Source of the DNA: Sedimenticola selenatireducens
GTDB taxonomy: Bacteria > Pseudomonadota > Gammaproteobacteria > Chromatiales > Chromatiaceae
DNA length: 64,000 nt
Assembly: GCF_007625115.1 (NCBI RefSeq)
Contig: NZ_VMNH01000023.1
Location: 62,001 to 126,000, forward strand
Reading direction: 5' to 3'
Of this stretch, positions 40,429 to 50,082 are shown in pieces. The first letter of the stretch is position 1; every line of letters starts with the position of its first letter. A model generated the notes under the pieces. The model was not told where the DNA came from. It worked only from the letters and a program-made list of their open reading frames with translations, and did no database searches. A program made the position numbers and the translations under genes.

Positions 40429-41777
40429 GGTATTAACCTCGCCACCGCATCAACAAAAGAGTCACCGCGTTGTTGATAATTTTTAAACATATCGAAACTT
40501 GCACAGGCCGGCGAAAGTAGTACTCGATCACCTGGCTCTGCACAATTGGCTGCCAATTGAACGGCATCATCCATATCAACTGCATTGATCATAGGTGCAG
40601 CATCACCTATTGCTTGAGCAATCTGAGGTGCATCCTGTCCTATCAGAATCACCGTGCGAACATGACGACCGACAACTGGGGCTAGCAGTGAAAAATCAGC
40701 ATCCTTTCCAACGCCACCAGCAATCAGAATGGTTTTTCGATCATCACCGGAAGACAGGCCCTCCAATGCCGCTATACAGGCGCCCACATTGGTACCTTTA
40801 GAATCGTTATACCAACGCACATCATTGGATTCTTTTATAAACTGGGTTCGATGACTGAGCCCGGAAAAACGTTTCAAGGTTTCAACCATACTGTCATGCG
40901 ATAACCCCAGCACCGCACCCATAGCAAGTGCCGCCAAGGCATTGGCTGTGTTATGCAGGCCTGGAATTTTCAATTCCGCGGTTTGAATTAGCCGTGTGTC
41001 ACCACAACAAAGCCAATCTTTCCCATCAACTGTGCGCACACCATACTCATCGGCGTCCGGCTCATGCAGTGTAAAAAACCGTACCGAGGGGATATCACGA
41101 CACATCGCCATAACCATTGGGTCATCACGATTAAACAGTGCAACTTCTGCATGTTGATAGATGGATGCTTTAGTAGTGGCGTAATCCTGCAAGTCACGAT
41201 AGCGATCCAGATGATCGGGTGAGATATTGAGAACCACTGACACCTTGGGGGCAAGACTTTCGGTAGTCTCTAATTGAAAGCTGGAGAGCTCAATTACATA
41301 CAGCTCTACTTCATCATCCAATAACGACAACGCCGGATCACCAAGATTGCCACCTACGGCAACACGCAGACCTGCATGCTGAGCCATCTGGCCCAACAAG
41401 GTTGTCACTGTACTCTTGCCATTAGAACCGGTTATCGCGGCAATCGGTGCCTTTACTGCACGTGCAAACAGTTCAATATCACCGACAACCGGGACACCTC
41501 TGGCGATGGCTTGCTGTATCAAAGGCTCACTCATTGGTACACCGGGACTGATCACCAACTGTTCGGCAGCTTCAAATGCCGCCGCATCAAATCCACCCAG
41601 GAAAAGTGCAATGTCTGGCAACTCTTGATTCAACTCGGCAAGGCCGGGCGGTCTTTCCCGACTATCGGTGATCGCGACAGCCACACCCCGTGCAGATAAA
41701 TAGCGCGCACAGGAGAGCCCGGTCTTACCAAGACCTACTATCAAGCTCTTCTTATCGTGTGGCGCTTCTTTTCCCAT
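40425..41777 (-). CDS. murD: UDP-N-acetylmuramoylalanine--D-glutamate ligase
   Basis: Adds D-Glu to UDP-MurNAc-L-Ala. 450 aa, three domains: N-terminal SLIVGLGKTGLSCARYL, central ATP-binding ITGSNGKSTVTTLLG near residue 115, VIELSSFQLE, and NDSKGTNVGA near 325; C-terminal LLSPACASFDMFKNYQQRGD. The order mraY-murD-ftsW is as in E. coli. Starts 20 bases after the mraY stop and overlaps ftsW by 4. Confidence 0.97.
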   Translation of the reverse strand: MGKEAPHDKKSLIVGLGKTGLSCARYLSARGVAVAITDSRERPPGLAELNQELPDIALFLGGFDAAAFEAAEQLVISPGVPMSEPLIQQAIARGVPVVGDIELFARAVKAPIAAITGSNGKSTVTTLLGQMAQHAGLRVAVGGNLGDPALSLLDDEVELYVIELSSFQLETTESLAPKVSVVLNISPDHLDRYRDLQDYATTKASIYQHAEVALFNRDDPMVMAMCRDIPSVRFFTLHEPDADEYGVRTVDGKDWLCCGDTRLIQTAELKIPGLHNTANALAALAMGAVLGLSHDSMVETLKRFSGLSHRTQFIKESNDVRWYNDSKGTNVGACIAALEGLSSGDDRKTILIAGGVGKDADFSLLAPVVGRHVRTVILIGQDAPQIAQAIGDAAPMINAVDMDDAVQLAANCAEPGDRVLLSPACASFDMFKNYQQRGDSFVDAVARLIP

Positions 41778-41797
41778 GAATCTCTCTATGCCTCTGC

Positions 41798-42880
41798 TTA
41801 ACGAATTTTCAGACTAGCCAATCCCACCAATACGAGAATTACGGTGATAATCCAAAACCGCACAATCACTCGAGGCTCGGGCCACCCCTTCAATTCAAAA
41901 TGGTGGTGCAGCGGGGCCATGCGGAAGATACGCCGGCCGGTCAGTTTAAAAGAGGCCACCTGCAACATGACCGAAACCGTCTCCATGACAAACACGCCAC
42001 CCATAATCAACAAGACCAGTTCCTGACGGACTATTACGGCAACCACACCGAGCGCGGCGCCAAGCGCCAAGGCACCCACATCCCCCATAAAGACTTGCGC
42101 CGGATAAGCGTTAAACCAAAGAAAACCTAACCCTGCCCCAACGAGTGCCCCGCAAAAGATCACCATTTCACCGACACCCGGCAGATGAGGGATCAACAAA
42201 TAGTTGGCAATTTGTGCATGCCCTGAAGCATAAGCAAATATTCCCAATGCACCCGCCACGAGAACGGTAGGCATAATGGCAAGGCCATCTAATCCATCGG
42301 TAAGATTCACCGCATTACTGGTACCGACGATAACGAAATAACCCAGCACCACAAACCAGGGTCCCATATCAATCACAATCTGTTTAAAAAATGGAATGAT
42401 CAGCTGAGTCTCTGCCGGCAATGAAGCGGTAGTGAACAACACATAGGCAGCCCCAGCACCTACTATGGACTGCCAGAGATATTTGAAACGCGCCGACAGG
42501 CCACGTGAATCATTTAGTACGAGTTTTTTGTAATCGTCATAAAAACCAATTACACCGAACAGCAGTGTAACCAGCACAACAATCCAGACATATCGATTAC
42601 TCAAGTTAGCCCACAACAAGGTACTGACCGCTACTGCCACGAGTAACAGTGTACCTCCCATAGTCGGGGTACCTGCCTTGGAAAGATGACTCTGCGGACC
42701 ATCATTACGTACTGTCTGGCCAATCTGGTGATGTGTCAGGCGACGAATCATCACAGGCCCGACAATGAAAGAGATCATCAACGCCGTGAGGATCCCAAGG
42801 ATGGCCCGTAATGTGAGATACTGGAATACGCTAAATCCACTGCTGAATTGGGTTAGGTATTCGGCAAGATAAACGAGCAT
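41798..42880 (-). CDS. mraY: Phospho-N-acetylmuramoyl-pentapeptide-transferase
   Basis: Integral membrane enzyme that forms lipid I from UDP-MurNAc-pentapeptide and undecaprenyl phosphate. From the ATG at 42880 it is 360 aa, identical in length to E. coli MraY, and starts 1 base after the murF stop; an earlier in-frame start would overlap murF. Ten helices; the Asp-rich active sites are visible: KAGTPTMGG near 75, [13 protein letters not shown] near 110, [10 protein letters not shown] near 195 and the His cluster [13 protein letters not shown] near 325. Confidence 0.97.
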   Translation of the reverse strand: MLVYLAEYLTQFSSGFSVFQYLTLRAILGILTALMISFIVGPVMIRRLTHHQIGQTVRNDGPQSHLSKAGTPTMGGTLLLVAVAVSTLLWANLSNRYVWIVVLVTLLFGVIGFYDDYKKLVLNDSRGLSARFKYLWQSIVGAGAAYVLFTTASLPAETQLIIPFFKQIVIDMGPWFVVLGYFVIVGTSNAVNLTDGLDGLAIMPTVLVAGALGIFAYASGHAQIANYLLIPHLPGVGEMVIFCGALVGAGLGFLWFNAYPAQVFMGDVGALALGAALGVVAVIVRQELVLLIMGGVFVMETVSVMLQVASFKLTGRRIFRMAPLHHHFELKGWPEPRVIVRFWIITVILVLVGLASLKIR

Positions 42881-42881
42881 C

Positions 42882-44243
42882 TCAGACTGTCTCCGGATCG
42901 ACAAGTGCATTAACAATCAATTCCATGCCTGCGCGACGCGACCCCTTTACAAGAACCCGATCACCCGACTGCAACTCCTGTTGCAGTGTCTCTATCAATT
43001 GTTCACGTGTATCGAAGGCCACTCCACCCTGCCCAAAAATGCGCACAGCTTCTCCCGCAGCACCTACAGTACAGAGGCGATCAATTCCAGATGTTTTCGC
43101 ATAAGCACCAAGCTCCTGGTAAAAAACAGTGGTACCCTCGCCTAATTCACCAAGCTCACCGAGCAGAACGTATCGACGGCCCGGTGCTGTTGCGAGAACA
43201 TCGATAGCCGCCATAACCGAATCAGGATTGGCGTTGTAGCTATCATCGATGAGCAGCACACCATCACGCCCTATCCGTGGCTGCAATCTTCCCTTAACAG
43301 GTTTTATTGAGGCGAGCCCTGTTACGACATCTTCACTGGTTGCGCCCAATTGCAAGGCGGCTGCAATGGCGGCCAATGCATTTAGACGATTATGTTCACC
43401 GGCCAATGCAAGTGAAACCGTCAAAGCACCCAATGGAGTAACCACAGAAAAGTGTGAACTAAAACCTGATGCATCCCACTGCAGCGTCGCCGTGCCTGGA
43501 CTCGTGATATCCGCAGGCTGGTTGATACCAAAGGTACACACCCTCCTTCCTCCGGCAACGCCTAACCAGTACGGTGCAAAATTATCGTCAGCATTGAATA
43601 CAAAGCAGCCGGTTTCTGCGAGACCCGATACAATTTCACTCTTCGCCTTGGCGACGCCTTCGAGAGAGCCAAAGCCTTCGAGATGTGATCGGCAGGCATT
43701 ATTTAGCAACGCCACATCCGGTTTAGCAATTTTACTCAGATAATCAATTTCACCCGGATGATTGGCACCCATCTCAATGACCGCATACTGATGCTCCTGT
43801 AACCGCAACAAGGTAAGAGGCATGCCAATATCGTTATTGAGATTACCCTGGGTTGCCAATACTGATCCCCTATTCCCGAGAATCGCTGCAATCATCTCTT
43901 TAACTGTGGTCTTGCCATTACTACCCGTTACCGCCACAACAGCCGCAGCACTCTTCTGTCGCCAAAGTGCAGCCATTTGCCCTAACGCTATTCGTGTATC
44001 TGCAACGATCAACTGTGGACAATTAAGCGTCGTTTTATGATCGACAACAACGGCCACTGCTCCTGATTCAACGGCACTCCCAAGATAATCATGCCCATCA
44101 AAGCGCGGGCCTTTCAGGGCAACAAACAGAGCCCCGCTGGACAATGAACGTGAATCTGTGCTGACTGATGAGAAATGAATATCTTCACCCACGACCTGTG
44201 CATCAAGATGCGTTGCCAGTTCTGAGAGTTTCAGCTCGATCAT
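42882..44243 (-). CDS. murF: UDP-MurNAc-tripeptide--D-alanyl-D-alanine ligase
   Basis: Adds D-Ala-D-Ala to finish the pentapeptide. 453 aa. ATP-binding [15 protein letters not shown] near residue 107, [13 protein letters not shown] near 158, and [16 protein letters not shown] near 330, all family hallmarks. 4-base overlap with murE upstream; mraY follows after 1 base. Confidence 0.96.
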   Translation of the reverse strand: MIELKLSELATHLDAQVVGEDIHFSSVSTDSRSLSSGALFVALKGPRFDGHDYLGSAVESGAVAVVVDHKTTLNCPQLIVADTRIALGQMAALWRQKSAAAVVAVTGSNGKTTVKEMIAAILGNRGSVLATQGNLNNDIGMPLTLLRLQEHQYAVIEMGANHPGEIDYLSKIAKPDVALLNNACRSHLEGFGSLEGVAKAKSEIVSGLAETGCFVFNADDNFAPYWLGVAGGRRVCTFGINQPADITSPGTATLQWDASGFSSHFSVVTPLGALTVSLALAGEHNRLNALAAIAAALQLGATSEDVVTGLASIKPVKGRLQPRIGRDGVLLIDDSYNANPDSVMAAIDVLATAPGRRYVLLGELGELGEGTTVFYQELGAYAKTSGIDRLCTVGAAGEAVRIFGQGGVAFDTREQLIETLQQELQSGDRVLVKGSRRAGMELIVNALVDPETV

Positions 44244-45766
44244 GCCTTCACCCCGGCAAGCGTCTTCTGCACCTGTTCCCGATCACTAAAGTGAAGGACC
44301 TGATCACCTACCAACTGATAGGCTTCGTGCCCTTTACCTGCAACCAGAATCAGGTCACCTGACATCGCTTTCGTAATACTTTTAGCAATGGCATCGGCAC
44401 GATTTCTCATCACTAAGGCCTCTCCGGAATGCTGCATGCCGGACAGAATATCTTCGATAATCATTTCACCTGACTCACTGCGCGGATTGTCGTCCGTAAC
44501 AATCACTTGATCAGCGAGACGCTCCGCGATGGCACCCATGATTGGACGCTTAGCCCTATCCCGGTCACCACCACAACCAAATACACAGACCAAACGCCCA
44601 CCTACATGCTCGCGCAGTGCAATCAATGCCTGTTCCAACGCGTCGGGTGTATGAGCATAATCAACCACCACAAGGGGCTGATTACCACCGCCAAAACACT
44701 CCATCCTTCCCGCTACTGTTTTAAGCCGAGACAGTTTTTCCAGTGCTACCTCAAAGACAATTCCTCGATATAACATGACAGCGAGTACAGCCAGCATATT
44801 GCTCACATTAAAGCGACCTAACAGACGACTCGTGATATGGCCTGCACCCCAACTACTTTCAATACTCAGCGACATGCCCTTACAATCTGGAATGATTGCG
44901 GCCGCATTGATCCATCCATCCAACTGATCATTGTTCGCAGCGGTTGCGGTATAGCCAATTTTTCGTACACTCTGTGGCAAACTCTCAAGAATGCGAGCAC
45001 TAAACTGATCGTCCAGATTAAGCACGGCACAGTTTAATCCTGGCGTAAAAAACAAACGCTTCTTGGCATCTGCGTAAGACTGCATAGTTTGATGGTAATC
45101 AAGGTGGTCTTGTGTCAAGTTGGTCAGCACGGCAACATCAAAACTAACAGCAGCCGCTCGCCCCTGATCCAGGGCATGAGATGAAACTTCCATGGCCACC
45201 ATATCGGCGCCACGACTTTTAAGATCTTTTAACTGGGCCTGCAGTTTCACTGCATCGGGGGTGGTGTGACTTGCGTCTTCCAGGGAACCCAACAACCCAT
45301 TCCCTACGGTACCAATCACACCGCATACATGCTCAGGACTGAACACTTGCGCCAGATAGTGACTACAGCTGGTTTTACCATTGGTGCCAGTAATACCGAC
45401 CACTGACACTGTCTGACTCGGGTCACCATAGAAACGTCCAGCGATAGCACTGACATGCGTGGATAGATCAGCGAGTGGATAGAGCGGAATGGAAACGCTC
45501 TCGGCCAACGTTGTGATATCTGCCACCGACCAATTTTCATCAGGCTCACATACAACGGCAACCGCTCCGCGATCAATCGCTTGCTGTAAAAACTCAAGTC
45601 CGTGATGGGTAACACCAGAGCAGGCAATAAAAAGCGTATCGGCCTCCACCTGTCGACTGTCCATGGTCAGGTGTTTGATCGTTTGATCAGCTTCTTCAGC
45701 ATTAATCCAACCCGCCAACAATTCGCGCAGTTTGATGTCCGCATGCTTCGCGGGAGTCGTCATCAC
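44240..45766 (-). CDS. murE: UDP-MurNAc-L-Ala-D-Glu--meso-diaminopimelate ligase
   Basis: Adds the third residue of the stem peptide. 508 aa. P-loop GITGTNGKTSCSHYL near residue 124, EVSSHALDQGRA near 196, and VTDDNPRSESGEMI near 415. The DNPR motif selects meso-diaminopimelate, so the peptidoglycan is of the DAP type expected for Gram-negatives. 4-base overlaps with ftsI upstream and murF downstream. Confidence 0.97.
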   Translation of the reverse strand: MMTTPAKHADIKLRELLAGWINAEEADQTIKHLTMDSRQVEADTLFIACSGVTHHGLEFLQQAIDRGAVAVVCEPDENWSVADITTLAESVSIPLYPLADLSTHVSAIAGRFYGDPSQTVSVVGITGTNGKTSCSHYLAQVFSPEHVCGVIGTVGNGLLGSLEDASHTTPDAVKLQAQLKDLKSRGADMVAMEVSSHALDQGRAAAVSFDVAVLTNLTQDHLDYHQTMQSYADAKKRLFFTPGLNCAVLNLDDQFSARILESLPQSVRKIGYTATAANNDQLDGWINAAAIIPDCKGMSLSIESSWGAGHITSRLLGRFNVSNMLAVLAVMLYRGIVFEVALEKLSRLKTVAGRMECFGGGNQPLVVVDYAHTPDALEQALIALREHVGGRLVCVFGCGGDRDRAKRPIMGAIAERLADQVIVTDDNPRSESGEMIIEDILSGMQHSGEALVMRNRADAIAKSITKAMSGDLILVAGKGHEAYQLVGDQVLHFSDREQVQKTLAGVKA

Positions 45767-47526
45767 TTGACTCCTCCACTGCCCGCCAACTTGACCATTG
45801 AATCATCCAGCGCATCTGGAGCAACATTTAGCATACGAAGTGCGCCGGCCATCACCGATGAAAAAACCGGGGCAGCTACAGATCCACCGTAATACTCGCC
45901 GGCACTCGGCTCATCAATCATCACAACCATAACGAGGCGCGGGTCACTGGCTGGCGCAATTCCGGCAAAAACAGAGATGTACTGATCGTCAGCATAACCA
46001 CCGGAGATACTTTTTTTAGCCGTACCTGTTTTACCCGCTACGCGATAACCCGGCACTGCAGCTGCAGGGGCCGTACCCTCTTCAGTGACAACCGCCTCCA
46101 TCATCTTGCGAACCAGCTTGGCCGTTTTCGCCTTCATGACCCGCTCACCTTTCACCGGCTCATCCTGGCGTATCAGCGATGTGGGATAACGCATACCATC
46201 ACTCGCCAGCACAACATAGGCACGCGCTAACTGCAGGGGCGTTACTGACAGACCATACCCAAATGCCAAGGTTGCCTGATCGATTTCCGCCCAACGCCTG
46301 TAAGGCGCCAACTGCCCGGTTACCTCACCAGGAAATCCCGTACTGGTCGCCTCACCAAAACCCATCTTGGAAAAGAAACCCCAAAATTTCTCTTTAGGGA
46401 GATCGAGCGCAATCTTACTTACACCCACATTACTGGACTTCAGAATGACTCGACTGAGATCAATTGCCCCGTAGTTCCGATGATCCTTTACCTGATGCCG
46501 CCCTACTTTCATCGTGCCAGGCGCCGTATCAATGACCGTCCCCGGTGTATAGCGCCCAGATTCCAATGCTGCCGCTATTGTAAAGGGCTTCACTGTTGAG
46601 CCCGGCTCGAATACATCGGTTACAGCACGATTACGAAAACGCCCCACCTTTCCTTGCTTGCTGCCATTCGGGTTGTATGCCGGCTGATTTACCATCGCCA
46701 GAATCTCACCGTTACGCGCATCCAAAATCACCGCAGAGCCCGCCTTGGCCTTATTGCGCTGCACCGCACCCTTTAACTCCCGATAGGCCAGAAACTGCAG
46801 GCGACGGTCAATCGACGTAATCAGATCTTTCCCTGCCTCAGGCTCAAGAATATTTTCTACATCCTTAACCGCTCGAGCACGACCATCCTGTATGACCCGT
46901 TTTTTCCCAGATGTTCCCTGCAGCCATTCATCATAGGCCAGCTCCAAACCTTCCTGACCTTCATCATCCACATTGGTGAAACCAACTACATGGGCAAACA
47001 CTTCTCCATCGGGATAATAGCGACGATATTCACGCTGCAATCCAACCCCGGCAATCTCGTTATCTGAAACGTACGCCGTCAACTTAGCGGCCCTATCTGG
47101 ATTAATCCGACGTTTCAAATAGACAAAAGAGCGATCGCTTCTCCGCGCCAGGAGTTGACGCAAACTATCCAGGTCCATCTGCAAAATTTTGGCGATAGGC
47201 ACTAAGATTCTGCTATCTGGCGAGAGTGTCCGTGGATTAGCCCAGACGGAATCAACCGGGGTACTGATGGCAACCGGCTCACCCAGCCTATCTTTAATCA
47301 TGCCGCGATGGGCAGACATCTCTACAACACGCAGATGACGTCGCTGCCCTTCATTCTGCAGAAAATCTGTTTCAAATATCTGTTGATCAACCGCACGCCA
47401 AATAAGCAGGGAAGCAGCACCCATTAGCAAACCCAGCATGGTCCACCGCCGAGCTTGATAGCTTGGCAGTGCCTGCTCGAGCCTGCGAGCCTGTTTCAGA
47501 CGCTTATTTCGGGTCTTGCCATTCAT
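45763..47526 (-). CDS. ftsI: Septal peptidoglycan transpeptidase FtsI (PBP3)
   Basis: Class B penicillin-binding protein that cross-links septal peptidoglycan with FtsW. 587 aa (E. coli 588). One transmembrane helix (about 28-46), a pedestal domain with RGMIKDRLGEPVAIST near 74, and the transpeptidase domain with the active-site Ser in EPGSTVKPFT (near 307), SSN in KSSNVGVSK and KTGTAKK near 490. Overlaps murE by 4 bases and follows ftsL by 2. Confidence 0.97.
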   Translation of the reverse strand: MNGKTRNKRLKQARRLEQALPSYQARRWTMLGLLMGAASLLIWRAVDQQIFETDFLQNEGQRRHLRVVEMSAHRGMIKDRLGEPVAISTPVDSVWANPRTLSPDSRILVPIAKILQMDLDSLRQLLARRSDRSFVYLKRRINPDRAAKLTAYVSDNEIAGVGLQREYRRYYPDGEVFAHVVGFTNVDDEGQEGLELAYDEWLQGTSGKKRVIQDGRARAVKDVENILEPEAGKDLITSIDRRLQFLAYRELKGAVQRNKAKAGSAVILDARNGEILAMVNQPAYNPNGSKQGKVGRFRNRAVTDVFEPGSTVKPFTIAAALESGRYTPGTVIDTAPGTMKVGRHQVKDHRNYGAIDLSRVILKSSNVGVSKIALDLPKEKFWGFFSKMGFGEATSTGFPGEVTGQLAPYRRWAEIDQATLAFGYGLSVTPLQLARAYVVLASDGMRYPTSLIRQDEPVKGERVMKAKTAKLVRKMMEAVVTEEGTAPAAAVPGYRVAGKTGTAKKSISGGYADDQYISVFAGIAPASDPRLVMVVMIDEPSAGEYYGGSVAAPVFSSVMAGALRMLNVAPDALDDSMVKLAGSGGVK

Positions 47527-47528
47527 AG

Positions 47529-47801
47529 TTATGGTTTGACTACCACGACCTCTTCTGCTGTTGGTATGTGCATGTTTAACTTTTTACGTGCCATCTTCTC
47601 CACGCGTGCATGGGTAGCCCAGGTACTCTGCTCCAGCTGCAAGCGCCCCCAATCCACTTCCATCGCGTCACGCTCTGCACGCAACAACTGCAAAGCAACG
47701 AAATTTTTTCTTGATGCATATTTTGAATAAACAACACTGGTTGCCGTTACCAATAACCCAAAGGTCAAAAACAGCAACACGATCAACTGACCCCGGGTCA
47801 C
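47529..47801 (-). CDS. ftsL: Cell division protein FtsL
   Basis: Small bitopic protein of the FtsQLB complex, 90 aa. One transmembrane helix (about 5-27) then a periplasmic coiled coil with RAERDAMEVDWGRLQLEQSTW and RVEKMARKKLNM, the latter typical of FtsL. Start overlaps the rsmH stop by 4 bases. Recognised by position as much as sequence, since the family diverges quickly. Confidence 0.93.
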   Translation of the reverse strand: MTRGQLIVLLFLTFGLLVTATSVVYSKYASRKNFVALQLLRAERDAMEVDWGRLQLEQSTWATHARVEKMARKKLNMHIPTAEEVVVVKP

Positions 47802-48733
47802 AATTTCCGCTCCGCCACACGCAGCACAGCACTACGCGCCCTAGGGTTTTTATCCACTTCTTGTCGCGACGGCTTGATCGCTTTCCCAATCAAATTAAGC
47901 GTGGCATTTCGCTGCTGCTCGGTCACAGGAATACCCACAGGAAATTGCTCACCCCGCGCTGCATCACGCATGAAGCGCTTAACAATACGATCTTCCAACG
48001 AGTGGAAACTGATCACGACCAGTCGCCCACCAGGGACGAGCACCCGTAATGATTGATCGAGACACGCCTTAAGATCTTCAAGCTCTTTATTGATATGAAT
48101 ACGGATTGCCTGAAAGCAGCGCGTCGCTGGATGCTTACCCTTCTCCCATGACGGATTAGCCGCAGAGACAATCTCTGCCAGACGACGGGTGGTTTCGATT
48201 GGGCGCTCATCCCTGGCTTCAGCGATTGCCCGGGCAATGCGCTTAGCAAAGCGCTCTTCACCATAGGTTTTAAATACCTGAACCATCTCATCGACCTCAG
48301 CAATCTTCAGCCAATCAGCCGCACTTACACCTGATGAGTTGTCCATGCGCATATCCAAGGGCCCATCATTGAGAAAACTGAAACCCCGTTCCGCTCTATC
48401 AAGCTGCGGAGATGAGACACCCAAATCAAGCAACACACCATTCACTTGACCTGTAATCCCCGCCTCTTCTGCAAATTGTTCAAGTGATGCGAAAGAGCCC
48501 TGCTTTATCTGGAAACGCTCATCATCCAAGAACATCTGGCTGGCGAACTCAATCGCATCTGGATCTTTATCTATTGCCAACAAACGTCCTGTCTTATCCA
48601 GCGCTTTTAACATCGCCGCACTGTGGCCGCCTCTTCCGAATGTGCCATCGATATAGCATCCACCAGGAATCATATTCAGGGCCTCCAGCGCTTCTCGAAA
48701 GAGCACTGGCAGATGTTGGTCCTTGTTACCCAT
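47798..48733 (-). CDS. rsmH: 16S rRNA (cytosine-1402-N4)-methyltransferase RsmH
   Basis: SAM-dependent enzyme that methylates C1402 in the decoding centre of 16S rRNA (formerly MraW). 311 aa (E. coli 313). HLPVLFREALEAL start, SAM-binding YIDGTFGRGGHSAAML near residue 30, LLDLGVSSPQLD near 100, and the C-terminal VISFHSLEDRIVKRFM. Starts 2 bases after mraZ and overlaps ftsL by 4. Confidence 0.97.
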   Translation of the reverse strand: MGNKDQHLPVLFREALEALNMIPGGCYIDGTFGRGGHSAAMLKALDKTGRLLAIDKDPDAIEFASQMFLDDERFQIKQGSFASLEQFAEEAGITGQVNGVLLDLGVSSPQLDRAERGFSFLNDGPLDMRMDNSSGVSAADWLKIAEVDEMVQVFKTYGEERFAKRIARAIAEARDERPIETTRRLAEIVSAANPSWEKGKHPATRCFQAIRIHINKELEDLKACLDQSLRVLVPGGRLVVISFHSLEDRIVKRFMRDAARGEQFPVGIPVTEQQRNATLNLIGKAIKPSRQEVDKNPRARSAVLRVAERKL

Positions 48734-48735
48734 AA

Positions 48736-49191
48736 CTATATTGAGAGCGTTTCTAGATCAGCAGGCAGATCAAGGTCATCCAGATTCACCTCATCCAACC
48801 AACCATCACGCTGACTGTTCCAGCGCTCTTCATCCCAGAGTTCGAACTTATTACCCTGGCCGATGAGTACGGTATGCTTTTCCAGTTTTGCGAAATCACG
48901 TAAGGCGGGGGGCAACAAGACACGCCCCTGTGCATCCATTTCTACTTCTGTAGCATGCCCTACCAGAAGTCGCTGCAGATTACGCGCTGCCTTATTAAAG
49001 GAGGGTAGCTTCATCAGCTTGCGCTCAATCTCCTGCCACTCTGGCAGTGGATAGATCAATAGACAGTGATCACGATCGATCGTCACCACCAATTCCGAGG
49101 CACAACACTCCTGCAGCCGCTCGCGATAACGCGTCGGCACTGCCAAACGACCCTTGGCATCCAGATTGAGTCTGTTAACACCCCGAAACAA
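48736..49191 (-). CDS. mraZ: Transcriptional regulator MraZ
   Basis: Ring-forming DNA-binding protein of the SpoVT-AbrB type that represses the division cluster. 151 aa (E. coli 152) with the two repeats FRGVNRLNLDAKGRLAVPTRYRE and ATEVEMDAQGRVLLPPALRDFA. I chose the TTG at 49191, giving MFRGVN as in the family, with AGGGGG about ten bases before it; a TTG at 49227 would start inside the operator and add 12 non-conserved residues. First gene of the long dcw operon and probably autoregulated through the four boxes upstream. Confidence 0.95.
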   Translation of the reverse strand: MFRGVNRLNLDAKGRLAVPTRYRERLQECCASELVVTIDRDHCLLIYPLPEWQEIERKLMKLPSFNKAARNLQRLLVGHATEVEMDAQGRVLLPPALRDFAKLEKHTVLIGQGNKFELWDEERWNSQRDGWLDEVNLDDLDLPADLETLSI

Positions 49192-49221
49192 AGAACCTAT
49201 CCCCCTTTTGGAATTCCAGCT

Positions 49222-49285
49222 TTCCAATAAAATCCACTTTTACCCACTTATCACCATAATAGGTACTGAAGTAAGGGGATGTCAA
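49222..49285 (-). promoter_or_regulatory. mraZ promoter with four MraZ boxes
   Basis: On the minus strand TTGACA (49280-49285), an 18-base spacer and TATTAT (49256-49261) form a good sigma-70 promoter. Directly after it come four TGG boxes with exact 10-base spacing: TGGTG (49252-49256), TGGGT (49242-49246), TGGAT (49232-49236) and TGGAA (49222-49226). MraZ is known to bind TGGGN direct repeats spaced 10 bases apart upstream of its own gene. The boxes overlap the -10 end and the expected transcript start, fitting repression. Confidence 0.85.
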
Positions 49286-49557
49286 GGAAATCAACCCACC
49301 AAAACAGGCGAAAGTTCCTTTAAAGACAGGGAGTTAGATACACATCACAAAGCGAAAAATAGAGGACAAGACAAGAAAAAACAGCGTGATAAATTGTGGA
49401 GTTAATGTAACTTATCAAGATAATTAGAATTTAATTACTATATCGCTGTCATTTCAAGGTTTTCTGAATAAACGGGAATAATTGATGCTTCAAACACACA
49501 TAACGCAGCACTGAACCTGGAGGGGGTATCCTTACCCGAGACACGATGAAAGAAGTT
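49286..49557. other. A+T-rich gap between rnpB and mraZ promoter
   Basis: About 270 bases with no believable gene. It lies downstream of rnpB and upstream of the mraZ promoter, both on the minus strand. A short GGGTA/TACCC hairpin with a 4-base loop at about 49525-49538, roughly 20 bases past the rnpB 3' end, may contribute to rnpB termination. Further mraZ promoters could lie in the A+T-rich part at 49400-49470 but none is clear. Confidence 0.4.
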
Positions 49558-49918
49558 GGGAGTCGGCCTATAAGCCGGGTTCTGTCTTGAATGGCCATTC
49601 ATCTGGGATGCACGTCACCGTACACCTCAAGCGACCTACCCGGGGACCGTGCGGACCACACGTGGCGATCGAATCGCCTGCCCCCCTATTTGGTCTTGCT
49701 CCGGGTGGGGTTTACCCTGCCACTGCTGTTGCCAGCAGCGCGGTGCGCTCTTACCGCACCATTTCACCCTTACCACCCAATCCGAAGATCGGGGGCGGTA
49801 TATTTTCTGTGGCACTTTCCGTAGGCTCACACCTCCCAGGCGTTACCTGGCACCCTGTCCATCGGAGCCCGGACTTTCCTCCACTTTTTGCAAAGCAGCG
49901 ACCATCCGGCCGACTCCC
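49558..49918 (-). ncRNA. rnpB: RNase P RNA, bacterial class A
   Basis: Catalytic RNA that matures the 5' ends of tRNAs, about 361 nt. Both universally conserved ends are readable on the minus strand: GAGGAAAGTCCGGGCTCC near the 5' side (about 49863-49881) and ACAGAACCCGGCTTATAG near the 3' side. Helix P1 is perfect, with GGGAGTCGGCC (49908-49918) pairing with GGCCGACTCCC (49558-49568). Mature ends are inferred from P1 and could be a few bases longer. It sits divergent from argD and upstream of mraZ. Confidence 0.97.
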
Positions 49919-49933
49919 GGCGTGGAGGGTAGT

Positions 49934-49961
49934 CTCATACAGCACTATTGGCAAGTGTAAA
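49934..49961 (-). promoter_or_regulatory. Candidate rnpB promoter
   Basis: On the minus strand TTTACA (49956-49961), a 16-base spacer and TATGAG (49934-49939) end about 15 bases before the P1 start of rnpB. Position fits well; the -10 matches consensus only in part. Confidence 0.5.
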
Positions 49962-50082
49962 ACCGCCGAAGGGGGACTTGCCATCAAGCACCAATCTCCA
50001 TAGTATTGACGGTTTTCTTGGATATTTGCGCCGATTTGCCGGATATCCAGTTGCCTGGTTTGGAGACTTAAGGATAACAACC

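Noticed and set aside
49948-50082. N-terminal extension of argD by 45 codons
   Set aside because: It overlaps the rnpB promoter region, and the added residues do not resemble ArgD; the ATG at 50083 has a ribosome-binding site.
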